DNA from: Corallium rubrum | Lineage: Eukaryota; Cnidaria; Anthozoa; Scleralcyonacea; Coralliidae | Length of the DNA: 64,000 nt | Reading direction: 5' to 3' | Assembly: GCA_964035015.1 (NCBI GenBank) | Contig: CAXIUP010000261.1 | Location: 331,001 to 395,000, forward strand | Part shown: one piece after another, positions 11,236-20,983 of the stretch | Numbering within the stretch: the stretch's first letter is position 1 | How the letters are laid out: each line of letters begins with the position of its first letter | The notes under the pieces: generated by a model | Databases searched by the model: none | Seen by the model: the letters and a program-made list of their open reading frames with translations, nothing else | Told to the model about the DNA's origin: nothing | Program-made: the position numbers and the translations under genes

Positions 11236-11325
11236 GTGAAATAAAAGTAGTGTGCTGCGTAGGCAGTGTTGAAAGTAAAGTAAGGTTAGATATACTCCCG
11301 AAACAGAGAACGTTACGTAGGAGTC
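11236..11325 (+). repeat. dispersed repeat related to the 142-bp hairpin insertion at 47.7 kb
   Basis: 34 bases at 11241-11274 (starting ATAAAAGTAGTGTGCTGCGT) are identical to 47670-47703. Further along, CCCGAAACAGAGAACGTTACG matches, in inverse sense, the CTTACGTTCTCTGTTTCGG part of the other copy. The two are therefore members of one dispersed family. I see no target duplication here. Confidence 0.75.
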
Positions 11326-11371
11326 TGAGTTCGAGCGAAGGCCCTTTTATTTAACGCTTCCTAAGACCATA

Positions 11372-11687
11372 TATGGCAACCTGTGTGAATATCCAGCGAC
11401 GCGCAAAGATCGTATCACAGTGCATCAAAAGACCGTGTTCGCTGTGCAGTTCGGCACTCCCATTCGTAAATCGGCATCAAGAACAACAAAACATGTTTGG
11501 AAGACACCGACGGAGAAAGCCTGCGAGTGAAGTAGCAAAAGAGTTCGTTTTAAAAGAATGTGATCAAGAAGGCTTTGAGGTCCGGGAACTGCGCGAAAAA
11601 GGTCATGTAACTAATAGACTTACACCAGTTGTGTTGAAGTTGAGTTTGTTAAAATTGTCGTCAGTTTACCACCGATACATCATTTGA
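11372..11687 (+). CDS. short ORF, possible SET-domain-type exon (uncertain)
   Basis: A 104-residue frame starts at an ATG (11373) and contains a basic stretch FGRHRRRKPASEVAKEF, then CDQEGFEVRELREKGHV. The latter resembles the entry to a SET domain, where a region like this precedes the cofactor-binding Gly motif. The resemblance stops at that point, and the rest (TNRLTPVVLKLSLLK) is not SET-like. A GAAAAAG/GTCATG junction near 11600 could be a splice donor. It may be an exon, a pseudogene fragment or chance. It was not searched. Confidence 0.25.
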
Positions 11688-12175
11688 GATTGTTCAAGTC
11701 TGTTTCAATCATAAGACGTTTGCCTATATATTTTCTGATTTCAAATGCCCTTTCCCAACGAACACTGGAATGAATTTTGCAATTTATCGCGGCATAAGTC
11801 GTCGCAATCAAGCGCAAACTAACAATTATTTATGATATTCATCACATGTTGGCGATCATGGTCAGGACGAGTATACATTAAAACTTGCACAAACGTTGGT
11901 TCCCGTTTAATTTGGCAGTATGTAAGACACTCACACTCGCATTTATTGTTCTACTGGCAAGTCTACTTCACTGACATTATTAGGATTTTTGTCGATGGAA
12001 GTGATGTTTCCCAAAGCAAACTATTTGGATTCATATTCCTTGCTTGTTTTTTCGCTTTTAATATATGAAGTAATCCTTGGCTTTTCAATCGCCAAATAGA
12101 GTCGCTAAAATCTCTCATCATCCTTCACCTAAAGTTTAGCTAATAAACAGAACCATTCTCAGATAAATATTGAAT
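11688..12175. other. no gene recognised
   Basis: AT-rich, with only a short frame at 11832-12068 that shows no domain or codon pattern I can defend. Confidence 0.35.
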
Positions 12176-12256
12176 TCGCTGATGCTCAACAGGTAGAACA
12201 GCTGACTGGAATCCCGAAGGTGCGAATTCGAATTTCCCGCTCGAGTCAATCGAATA
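12176..12256 (+). repeat. tRNA-like relic or tRNA-derived SINE head
   Basis: GATGCTCAACAGGTAGAACA resembles a D-arm/A-box and GTGCGAATTCGAATTTCCC a T-arm/B-box. The B box departs from GGTTCGAATCC at several bases and the acceptor stem does not close convincingly. I therefore take it as a degraded tRNA-derived repeat and not a working tRNA. Confidence 0.45.
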
Positions 12257-15200
12257 TTTCGCTGAGCTACTGATAGCCAAACAAAACGCTATTGAAAAGC
12301 GCAAGAATGAGGTGCGATTATATCTTCTAAACAATTATTGGATGAGGCTGAGCATGATATCAAAATTTATCCAGACTGAGGTCAACGTTACCTGCCGAAG
12401 GCGAAGGCGGATAATACGAACCGATGTCTGGATAATTCTTGATATCATGCGTAAGCAAAATCTAATAATTGTTTTATTATACATTCAAAACAGTCGTACT
12501 AAGATGCAAGCAAAGTCTGGCAGTAAAAAGAGTTGTCTTTGTCATGTCAACAGAGGCAAATCAACGGAAAACCATTTGTAATTTTCATGCGCTATCAGGT
12601 TGTGAGGTCATTCGTCATGAGGATCGAGGGTGAGCACGAAATCCACATGGTCAGCAGTTACATTACACTAATCGGTGTAAAACAACAACAGTTGAAATCA
12701 GGGTGCTCATGTTGCATTAAAATCATAGAAAATTTGCAGTATCGGACAGACTGTCTTTGACTGGAAACCTATGGGTTTTACTTTTTGTTTTATCAAAACT
12801 CAATATTGTATGATTCTTTTCAAATTTCTTTCTGTCCAGTATTTTTATTCTGACCATTTCTAGACTTTCCCAGCCTGCGAATGCAGCCATCTATTTGCAG
12901 GTTAAGACTTTCTGTGTTTCCGGTGATTTCATATCTATTGCATTTTTGTATCTTCTAAGTTCGATGAATTTTTATAAGCAAAAAGCCATACCAAGACAAT
13001 GTCAAAGCACCTTTGCTCTTTGCTTAAGTGTCTTGTGTTGCTCATGTTTTCCTCTCCATAAAAATAAAATACAGTTAAGGGCACGAAGGGAAGAAATGTG
13101 ATCGGTATTGTAAGGCTTTACAAATAGCAAATCTTAATAAGTTTTACTAAGTACGATTACTGCATTCATTTCAGCTAAACTAGAAACGTTTCAGATAAAA
13201 GTTTACTGATGTTTGATTGAATTTTAAGATGAGTCAGTCATATCGATACTGCAACTTCTACTAGTATTATTTAGGAAATTAGTATATAGCACATTATTGT
13301 AAAGTCGAAAGATGAATGAAGTCATGCAGTACTGATGTATTCAACTCTCCAAAGTATGCCAAAAAACTCTGACTGTCAAAAATCCAGCCGTCGATGTCAG
13401 CATGGCACTGATGCTAATTGAGGAGAGTCAGATGCTGACTATGCCTGGGAGATAGAAAAGTAAGCAAACCCCAATAATTTTAATATTCAGTGGAAATGAC
13501 ATTCACTGACAAAATAGCTGGAGTTTGTTGACCAATAAGAAATGAGAATGAAGTTTGAATGTGTAGTAAATAACTATTATGAGAGCCAGTCCAATGTTGA
13601 AGTAAAGGAATTATTCTCTCAATAACTTTCTTACATGGACAAGCTATAAGAATGCCTTCTTTAATGGTCAAATCGGATGGGTACAAGTGTAATTACAACT
13701 TCAAAATAAATTGGTGGTAAACTGCTGATTGAGCAATTGTCCACAATTGTTCTGATGAAGGCATTCACTCAAAACATCACGAATTGGTTCACACGACTAG
13801 TACACACAATGCTTTCTGTGTTTTCCTTTTTTGTTTTATATTGAAATATTTTTGTTTGTTTGATATGTAAATTAGATGGTCTCTGACATGACATAACTTA
13901 CATGTATATTTTAATATGTAAAAATTCTGTGCCCGTTCAGCATCATGTTATTATTGCTATCATTTTATTGCTATATCCTTTTAAATCACTTAAATGGTAA
14001 TTAGAAGTTTTGATGTGAGCACCTCCGCATTTAATGACCAGCTAAGATTATGCAAGTTTTGTATAACGAAATTCAACATTTTTATTCAAACACAACCCTG
14101 TAACAGTTTGAAAAAGATTTATATGTTCCTGAGACATGTACGCAATAAAACTAATATTCATCCATTTTTGAGTTGTAATCCCAAACTTGCTATTTAAGAG
14201 CACTGTGAGTCTGTGACCAATAATCATGCGGGTGCAACAGTATGACTTGATAAAAAATTGAAACAAACAAAATAAGTGCAAAAAGCTTTCATGCTGAGGT
14301 GGTGATCATTTTGCCAGTTTTCCGTATAATAAAATGGTATTTAATACCATAGTTTCTAGGTAAATACCAAAACAACTACTGTAGGACAGTACCAATTAAT
14401 GAAAATAGAATTATGCAAGGTTTTTGTTTGAATTTGGCAATATCAGATACTGCAAAAAGACTACAATTGAGCTACTACACCAGAAAGTAGCCACACTGCT
14501 TGACTGTAGAATGGATGAACTATCCAAAGTTTCAGTTTATATGCCTTAAATTATATTTTTAAATAATATATTTTATGGAAATGGTACTTGGCTATAGTTT
14601 CTCAGTCTTACTCTATGGTTAGGTTCTCTGTTGGAGTAAAAGTTTCAAAATAGCCTCAGTGGCCTGCATACTAGCCACTTCATGCCCCAGAAAACATTGA
14701 AATATACTGTAGGGTGATTCCTCACGTAGAGGAGAGACAATAGACACAAACTATGTTACTACATCTAACATTATTTTCTTAGACGTCGGATCTTAAACCA
14801 TTATGAATTGTCTATATACTGTATTGCTTTGAGTTTATTGGATAAACTCGTGCCTGAGCTATGATCTCTCCTTACATGAAATACACAAATAGGAATAGAA
14901 ACATTCTTTAGAGAAAGCTACTGTACAGTAAATGTATATCTTTAGAAAACCCTAGCAATTTTAATGTAAAATGAATATTAATGACCCCATTTCTTAATAA
15001 TTATTTGTTAATAAATTATAAAACATAAACAAACTAGTAAGCAATAGATTGATGTCTCGGCAGCATATATACTTCAGTTCTTACTTGAAGTACTTACTTG
15101 AGCCATTGGTTAGTCATTGTATTTTTAACTAGTTTACATTTAGCATTACCAATCTGAGTATTTCCAACAAGTTGCCATTCTGTCACAAGGTGCATTTACG

Positions 15201-15685
15201 TATTATAAGTCCTCAATGATTCAATATAAACCGATGCAATTAATGGCAAAAAAGTATAATTTATGTGCCTTGTTTATTACAGTATGTACAACTATAACTA
15301 CAAACAAAACCCTACAGTAGCTGTGAGAATTTCCAACAAATATTATTACAGTGTATGTGCTTCCTGTTCTTTCAAATGGATGAAAATAATATTTATGGAC
15401 TTTTCACATGAAAACTCAGACTTCAATAAAGCCACATGCTGAACCAGTTCAGTGCTTGGTTATATATTTTTGAAAACCTGGCTAAAATGATTTACCTTTC
15501 ATTTCATTTCAGGACGAGCAGTTTTCACCAAAAGGCTGTACTTTCAAGGCCAGTTCCTTCTACAATATCCAGGGGAGTTAATTTCTGCAACAGAAGCAGG
15601 AAAGAGAGAAAAGGATGACAGAAGTGAAAAAATATATCGATTTTACTTTGAACACAATGGTGATATGAGTCGATTAATTATGATT
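12257..15685. other. long stretch without a supported feature
   Basis: About 3.4 kb of AT-rich DNA. Short frames on both strands (12312-12760, 12895-13101, 13480-13686, 13994-14281, 15436-15618) show no domain, repeat or splice pattern I can defend. I found no tandem repeat or inverted terminal structure by eye. Confidence 0.4.
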
Positions 15686-15745
15686 TAGATACATACATGT
15701 ATCGTCAGGCTAGGACCGAAGGTCACAGGTTTGAATGACTTAGTA
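15686..15745 (+). repeat. possible tRNA-derived relic
   Basis: GGCTAGGACCGAAGGTCACA followed by GGTTTGAATGA has the spacing and wording of an anticodon-arm to T-arm region, with a B-box-like GGTTTGAAT. The D-arm side is unclear. Weak evidence. Confidence 0.25.
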
Positions 15746-16203
15746 GTGAATGATATATTATATATATTTTTAATGTGTGTGGGTCTGGGACCGAGTCCCA
15801 GACCAATCAGAATCGAGCTAGTAATTGGCTAACCAATCATAAAATCGGAAAAAGATTGTGATATATTGCATTTCCAGGGGGGTGTCTAAAAGTAGGTGTT
15901 GGCTGCTCATCATAAATGGAATTTTTAGTAGTTCAGGAGGGTTGCGACGAAAATTTTGAAAAAATGGAAAATGGTGGAAAATGATGTGAAAAAGAAGTGA
16001 ATATGTACTTGCATAGTCATCATGATTTCCATTTCAAGTTCCACCATTAGATTGTAGTGGTTTTTGGTGTGAATGTGTGTCACATTCCATGCTTATTTTC
16101 GAGACAATTTGGACGAGAAAAAAAAATTATTTTTTCTTGAAATAATTTGCCTAAAAATTTTCAAGGAAAAAAAAGGGAAAAAATCACGATGAATTTTTTT
16201 ACC

Positions 16204-16612
16204 TGAAAAAAAAATGGGTTTTTTCCGGAGCGGTCTGCCGGAGCTCCGCTCTGCACTCCACCATGTTGTCGAATGAATGGATTAGGGGTGTGTCGTGACG
16301 TATATGCTTGTGTATATTGGGATCACGTCCCTTCCGGTCTATGACCATATATGGTATGTTTTACATTGTATTTTTCTTGTGAAAAAAAAGCGGGTTGCCG
16401 GAGCTCCGCTTGCACTCCACTACGTTGTTGAATGAATGGATTAGGGGTGTGTCGTGACGTATACGGTCTATTACTATAGCCATGACCATATATGGTATGA
16501 ATTGAATTTTTTGGGAAACATTTTTACATTGCGGTTTTTCTTGTGAATAAAAATTTTATATTTTTTTTCTCGTTTATTCACAAGTGTACCTATGATCATA
16601 TATGGGTATGAT
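16204..16612 (+). repeat. imperfect tandem repeat, unit about 150 bp
   Basis: GCCGGAGCTCCGCT, then TGCACTCCAC, then GAATGAATGGATTAGGGGTG and TGTCGTGACGTATA occur at about 16238-16305 and again at about 16396-16463. CCATATATGGTATG recurs near 16345 and 16485, with CATATATGGGTATG near 16597. Each unit also contains TTTTTCTTGTGAA. The open frame at 16.7 kb follows at once, so the array could sit in its upstream region. Confidence 0.75.
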
Positions 16613-16719
16613 TTACTTTGTGCTTTTCTTGTGAAAAAAAATTGATTTTCTCACTCAGTGTGTATCAATCGTCGTCTAGGGTAGACGTAGACATTGTCAG
16701 TGCACACAAGCGTACAAAG

Positions 16720-17004
16720 ATGTTGATAAATGAAGACGTTGATGTGTCAAAAAATCTTGATGCAAGATTTATTGAATTCGGAAGAATGGCGGGTATGTTG
16801 GCTAGTTGTCCCGGTACACGATTCAAGGTGATATACGTTAAAAAAGAATATTTTCATATGTATGAAGATCTGGTTTATTTTGAAGCAGTGAACACGTTTG
16901 GAATTTCTCCAATTCCTACGCGTAAATATTATCGCACGTTATCTCGGACGGATTATGATTTTAGTTCGGAAATAGGTCAATTTTGTCGGTATTGGTTTAA
17001 CTAG
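16720..17004 (+). CDS. unknown 94-aa protein or last exon
   Basis: From the ATG at 16720 a frame runs 94 residues (MLINEDVDVSKNLDARFIEF onward) to a stop at 17004. It is open further back to 16618. A plausible splice acceptor (TTTTCTCACTCAG) lies near 16660, so this could be a terminal exon. AATAAA follows at 17024-17029. Amino-acid usage is balanced, with no low complexity: MAGMLASCPGTRFKVIYVKK, YEDLVYFEAVNTFGISPIP, SEIGQFCRYWFN. I do not recognise the family. The short minus frame at 16939-17130 is a shadow. Confidence 0.4.
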   Translation: MLINEDVDVSKNLDARFIEFGRMAGMLASCPGTRFKVIYVKKEYFHMYEDLVYFEAVNTFGISPIPTRKYYRTLSRTDYDFSSEIGQFCRYWFN

Positions 17005-17023
17005 ATAATAATATATTTCGCTA

Positions 17024-17029
17024 AATAAA
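17024..17029 (+). promoter_or_regulatory. candidate poly(A) signal AATAAA
   Basis: AATAAA lies 20 bases after the stop codon of the 94-aa frame. In AT-rich DNA this could be chance. Confidence 0.35.
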
Positions 17030-17357
17030 AAAACGCGATGTTTTTTGTTTTTTCCTATTACCGTATTTGGGTAAAGATTTATATATAAAATCCCAACGCA
17101 ATTGTAAACAGCTTTAGACGAGTGAGACATTGCGATAATAAAGATGGAACTATCCCGTTGGATACTGCTGAAAAATTCAAATTTGAAGCCCTGTTTGCTG
17201 GGTTGTAGGACGTTTTCGGCGTTGTCATGATGCTTTTTTAATGGCTTCTCCTTCTTATCGGATTTTTTCTGGTAGTGCAGTCACTCTTAGGTTCACAAAA
17301 TGATTGTACGATGAAGACGAGTCATGCATCAGATGTTGATATGCCAATGTGCATCGT

Positions 17358-17804
17358 TCAGTGGAACTCTCGTCTTCCAGCTCTTGTATTTTTTGAACAA
17401 CAGTTTTTTTCGGTCCAAGTAAGTCTAAATAAGTTTATTTTCTGCCTATAGCCGTTTTCGTGTCTGTTGTAATCGCCAAAGTGTACGTTAAAAGGCCACA
17501 ATGCAATCATTTCCTTCTGCGATAAACCGCGTAGAACATCCGGTATTAACTGTAGGGTTGGGTTCGTGTAAACAATGTTTTTGCAATTGCATTTCGTAGT
17601 GCATTTTAAAGCAGGTCGTTTAAGGTAGTTAGGAAGCATGCGCTGTGTAGTCAACATTTTGCATTTACTGCAGTATGTCCAAGATAAATACTTGAACCAG
17701 AAATGCAAGTGAGAAGCAGTGTTCGCTCCAGGCAGTGGCTTTGTATTGCTGCTGTGATGGCTGAGATTGTGCTCATTCAGAAACTTTTTTTGTATGCAAT
17801 ATCT
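17358..17804 (-). pseudogene. possible Helitron-type ORF fragment
   Basis: The minus frame is open from about 17804 to 17358, roughly 149 codons. It contains YCSKCKMLTTQRMLPNYLK, KCTTKCNCKNIVY and PDVLRGLSQKEMIALWP followed by HENGYRQKINLF. Cys pairs followed by a (I/L)PxxLxGLxxxE segment are typical of the region before the Rep domain in Helitron polyproteins. No Rep HUH motif or helicase motif is visible nearby, so this would be a small relic. It could equally be another mobile-element ORF. Confidence 0.3.
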
Positions 17805-18930
17805 CTTTCTTTTCTAGTTTTTACTGCAATTTCTGAATTGTTTCTCTTTGCCTCTAAGTTGTGTTGTCTCAGTATGGTTTGAAATGTTCTGTCTGCCCAG
17901 AATGCATCTGACAATTCTGCAGTCCATGCGGTCATACTGCTTTAGAATTATTTATCGTAATTATCTCAGCAGCGTTTTGTAAATTAGTCTTGCATTAAGA
18001 TCAACCTCAATGCTTTTACTGTTAAAATACGTATGTGGCAATGACCACTATTAATGAAGTTGTGTTTCCCAATGACAGACTTTAACAACTACATTCCTTT
18101 ACTTAAAAGAGTAAGAAGGAAAGAGTACTGTACCTTATAGGTCGATTGCGGTTCGTTTGCTGCACTTCAATGCTATCTTGGTCCTCAATAGAGCAGGATT
18201 GTCTGGTATGGACCTCTGAAATAATTGCTGTCAATCTGGTAGAAGAGTAAAGAGTGGAAATCAAAGATAAGGATGTAATTCAAAGGTACAGATAGAAGTA
18301 ACAACACTAGAAGTGTTCATCGTGTCCGTTAGTACAGTGTAGTATGTATGGGAAAGTTGCTTGTGGAATAGACCAAGCAAGAACGTCTGACGAGTCAAAG
18401 AAGTATTTCAAAATGGCCGATATTTTCGAAATCGACCTTTGCTATTTGTAAGGTTAAAAATTATTTTCACGTCCTTAAACTGTACTACATATGAAGTGGA
18501 GTACCTTATAGGTCTAAATCACCAATTGTATTAACCTTGGAAGCGTTTTCTCCTATTCAATTTAGCGATATTAGCTGTGTTCTCTGACTGTCAATGATCT
18601 TGATCATATTTGCGAAAAGCAGTATATGTCGTCTGTGGTACCCGTCCATTCGGATAGGATAGTACCCGAACATGTTAAATTAGCTATGGTTAGCCATACT
18701 TAGTTTTCGTAAAGTTGGGTTTTCTCCATACCGTTTTCTCCATACTTACTACATGCAACGTACTAGAGCTTTCCCGCTGATGAGTAAAATCGTGTGGCGT
18801 TAGCCAGAGTGAAATAATAAAAGTCGTTTTCAGGTCTTAAAGGGTTGGGGTCTACATTGCGTCCAAATTTCTGGAACAAAAGACCAAATGCCGTCTTTCA
18901 AAATGACTATTAAAATGCGCTAAAACGGGT
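17805..18930. other. no gene recognised
   Basis: Mixed-composition DNA. The phrase GTACCTTATAGGTC occurs at 18130 and 18502, a short dispersed duplication. No frame or RNA can be supported. Confidence 0.35.
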
Positions 18931-18934
18931 TTTA

Positions 18935-19565
18935 GTTTTATGTTTAAGGTGGGTCCATTACAGTTTCTTGAAAAATAGAAAATACAAGTGTGAGTCCAAA
19001 ACGCGTGCATTAATAATTCGGAAAACGAATAAAATTAAATGTTATGCATAGTTAAAAAGTCTGACAATCAAAAACGGTTACCAAATAGCAACATTTCTTG
19101 CTATGGCAACAATGACGTTTCAAAATAGCTGCCAATTACCCTTCAAACTAATATAATTCGAGAAAACTTTCTTGAAATATGAGTAATAATAGGCCGACTT
19201 TAAAAAAATTCTGTAGATCCAATTTTTTAAAAAAATTAACAAACATGATTTTTCAAAAAAAAAATTATTTGTGCAACAGAATTTTTTAAATTTGCCTATT
19301 GATTACTCATACTTCAAGAAAAGTTTTAATGGAAAAAAATTGGGGGTCACCAAAATTTTTTTCGAATTAAATTAGTTTGAAGGTTAATTGCTAGGCATTT
19401 TGAAACGTCGTTGCCATAGCAACAACTGTTCTTATTTACTGTTTCACTATGCATAACGTTTAGATTTATTCTTTTCCTGAATTGTTTATGTACGTGTTTT
19501 GGACCCTCAAACTTGTGTTTTCCATTTTTCAGGAAACTTGTGGAGCCAACATAAGTGGTTCTAAA
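18935..19565. repeat. large fold-back element, arms about 250 bp
   Basis: The left arm (about 18935-19190) and right arm (about 19300-19565) are imperfect reverse complements. Matching blocks include TTCTTGAAAAATAGAAAATA against TTTTCCATTTTTCAGGAAAC, ATGTTATGCATAGT against ACTATGCATAACGT, TTGCTATGGCAACAATGACG against CGTCGTTGCCATAGCAACAA, and ATGAGTAATAATAGG against CCTATTGATTACTCAT. The interior is poly-A/T rich. The frames at 19347-19748 cross the right arm and show no domain. It looks like a non-autonomous fold-back transposon. Confidence 0.75.
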
Positions 19566-20056
19566 TTGGCAACTATTCAACCAATGTTTCTCAGATTGAG
19601 ATATGTTGTTCTCTGCAAAGAGGCCAATCGTAAAGATGCGCTTAGTTTTTCCATATCTCGTCTGTGTTTTCGTCTTTGCGGAATATATGCCATTTGTTGA
19701 AATAGTAAAAAAAATATTCTTGTTTCTGAGCTGTTTTGAGGAAGCCATAAAATTTTAAGATTTATAAAAGGACTCCTGTCAATTGCCTGAGATAGTCACG
19801 ATAGCCCAACGATTCGCGGTGTGGGGAAAGTAGGCCTTGTAGGACACTTAAACGAAATTTCGCGAGAAACATGTCCTGGAGGTGTAAGTATTGAATAATC
19901 AAAATAAAATCATCAAGATTTTCAAAAAAGTTATCATACATACTGTATATAACAATTTGTTATCACTATAAGTACTTCCAAGTATTATGTCATTCAGTGT
20001 TACAACATTATTATAGACAACCCTGTATGTGACCTACCGTAAGGGTAATGTGTTAA
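19566..20056. other. DNA left of rDNA unit A
   Basis: No gene is recognised. This sequence directly abuts 28S rRNA sequence at 20057. If an element had inserted in 28S at that point, its end would be here. I cannot see clear similarity to the corresponding flank of unit B (55300-55408). Confidence 0.35.
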
Positions 20057-20182
20057 TAACTGGCTTGTGGGAGCCAAGCGTTCATAGCGACGTTGCTTTT
20101 TGATCCTTGGATGTTGGCTCTTCCTATCATTGTGAAGCAGAATTCGCCAAGCGTCGGATTGTTCTCCCGACAATAGGGAACA

Positions 20183-20229
<47 letters not shown>

Positions 20230-20475
20230 TTGAAATGTTGTTGCAATAGTAATTCTGCTCAGTACGAGAGGAACCGCAGATTCAGACAATTGGCATTTGC
20301 ACTTGGCCGAAAAGCCAATGGTGCAAAGCTACCATCTGTTGGATTATGACTGAACGCCTCTAAGTCGTAATCCATGCTAGAACGCAGCGATGCATTGTCC
20401 CGGACATTCATTGGTGAACGAAGATAGAAGCTAGTAGCGAACGAAGATAGTAGCCTTGTTGCTACGATCTACTAA
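20057..20475 (+). rRNA. 28S rRNA 3' part, unit A (pseudogene)
   Basis: The sequence begins abruptly at TAACTGGCTTGTGG, within domain V. It continues through GCGACGTTGCTTTTTGATCC, GGGTTTAGACCGTCGTGAGA, the sarcin-ricin loop AGTACGAGAGGAACC and the terminal CTACTAAGATTAATC. Upstream 28S sequence is not present here but lies at 24711-31328, so the unit is permuted. A short partial duplication (GTAGCGAACGAAGATAG, about 20433-20449) and base changes mark it as a pseudogene. Confidence 0.93.
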
Positions 20476-20597
20476 GATTAATCTAAAAAATATCCTCCTT
20501 GATTAAATTCATTTCTCCTTTAATATTCGTTTCTTGTTGTTAGTGGTCTTTTGTAAGAATTGTAACAGATTTCGATAAAGTCTCCCGTAGTTGGATT
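20476..20597 (+). other. rDNA 3' external spacer, unit A
   Basis: This spacer aligns with 55888-55989 in unit B (CTCCTTGATTAAAT, TCTCCC, TAGTTGGATT). In unit B it is followed at once by ITS1-like sequence. In unit A, 3.57 kb intervene (20598-24170), including a LINE. Confidence 0.7.
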
Positions 20598-20983
20598 TCG
20601 ATTACTTTTGGAAAAACATGACATTGTCGATCCAGCCGTGAAATTCCAATTTTTCAGAGCATCCTCCTTATTGCAGTAAGTTCTCGACAAAGAAGTAGCT
20701 TTTATTTTGGTTTGGTGCGCAGATCAATTATACCCGTGAAGGCCTAGAGAAAGAAAGGGATGGGGAGGGGGGTTGTCTAGTAGAATAGAATAGAATAGAA
20801 TAGATTCTTTATTTACCCACGGTGAACTTATCAGGATTTACATATATGGTACACTTAACTAATTACAAAATTTTACAAACTAACAAATTACAAATGGTTC
20901 TACATAGAAATAATTATAAAAAATAAGAAATAAAAAATACCTGCTTTCCATAAGTGCCGTGCAATAGTATAATTTATTAAAAT

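Noticed and set aside
17090..17230. TATA-like ATTTATATATAAA followed by a 28-codon frame from ATG 17144
   Set aside because: The frame is very short, has no recognisable content, and TATA-like words are common in this AT-rich region.
19347..19748. 133-codon minus-strand frame
   Set aside because: It crosses one arm of the fold-back element. Composition follows AT content and no domain is recognised.
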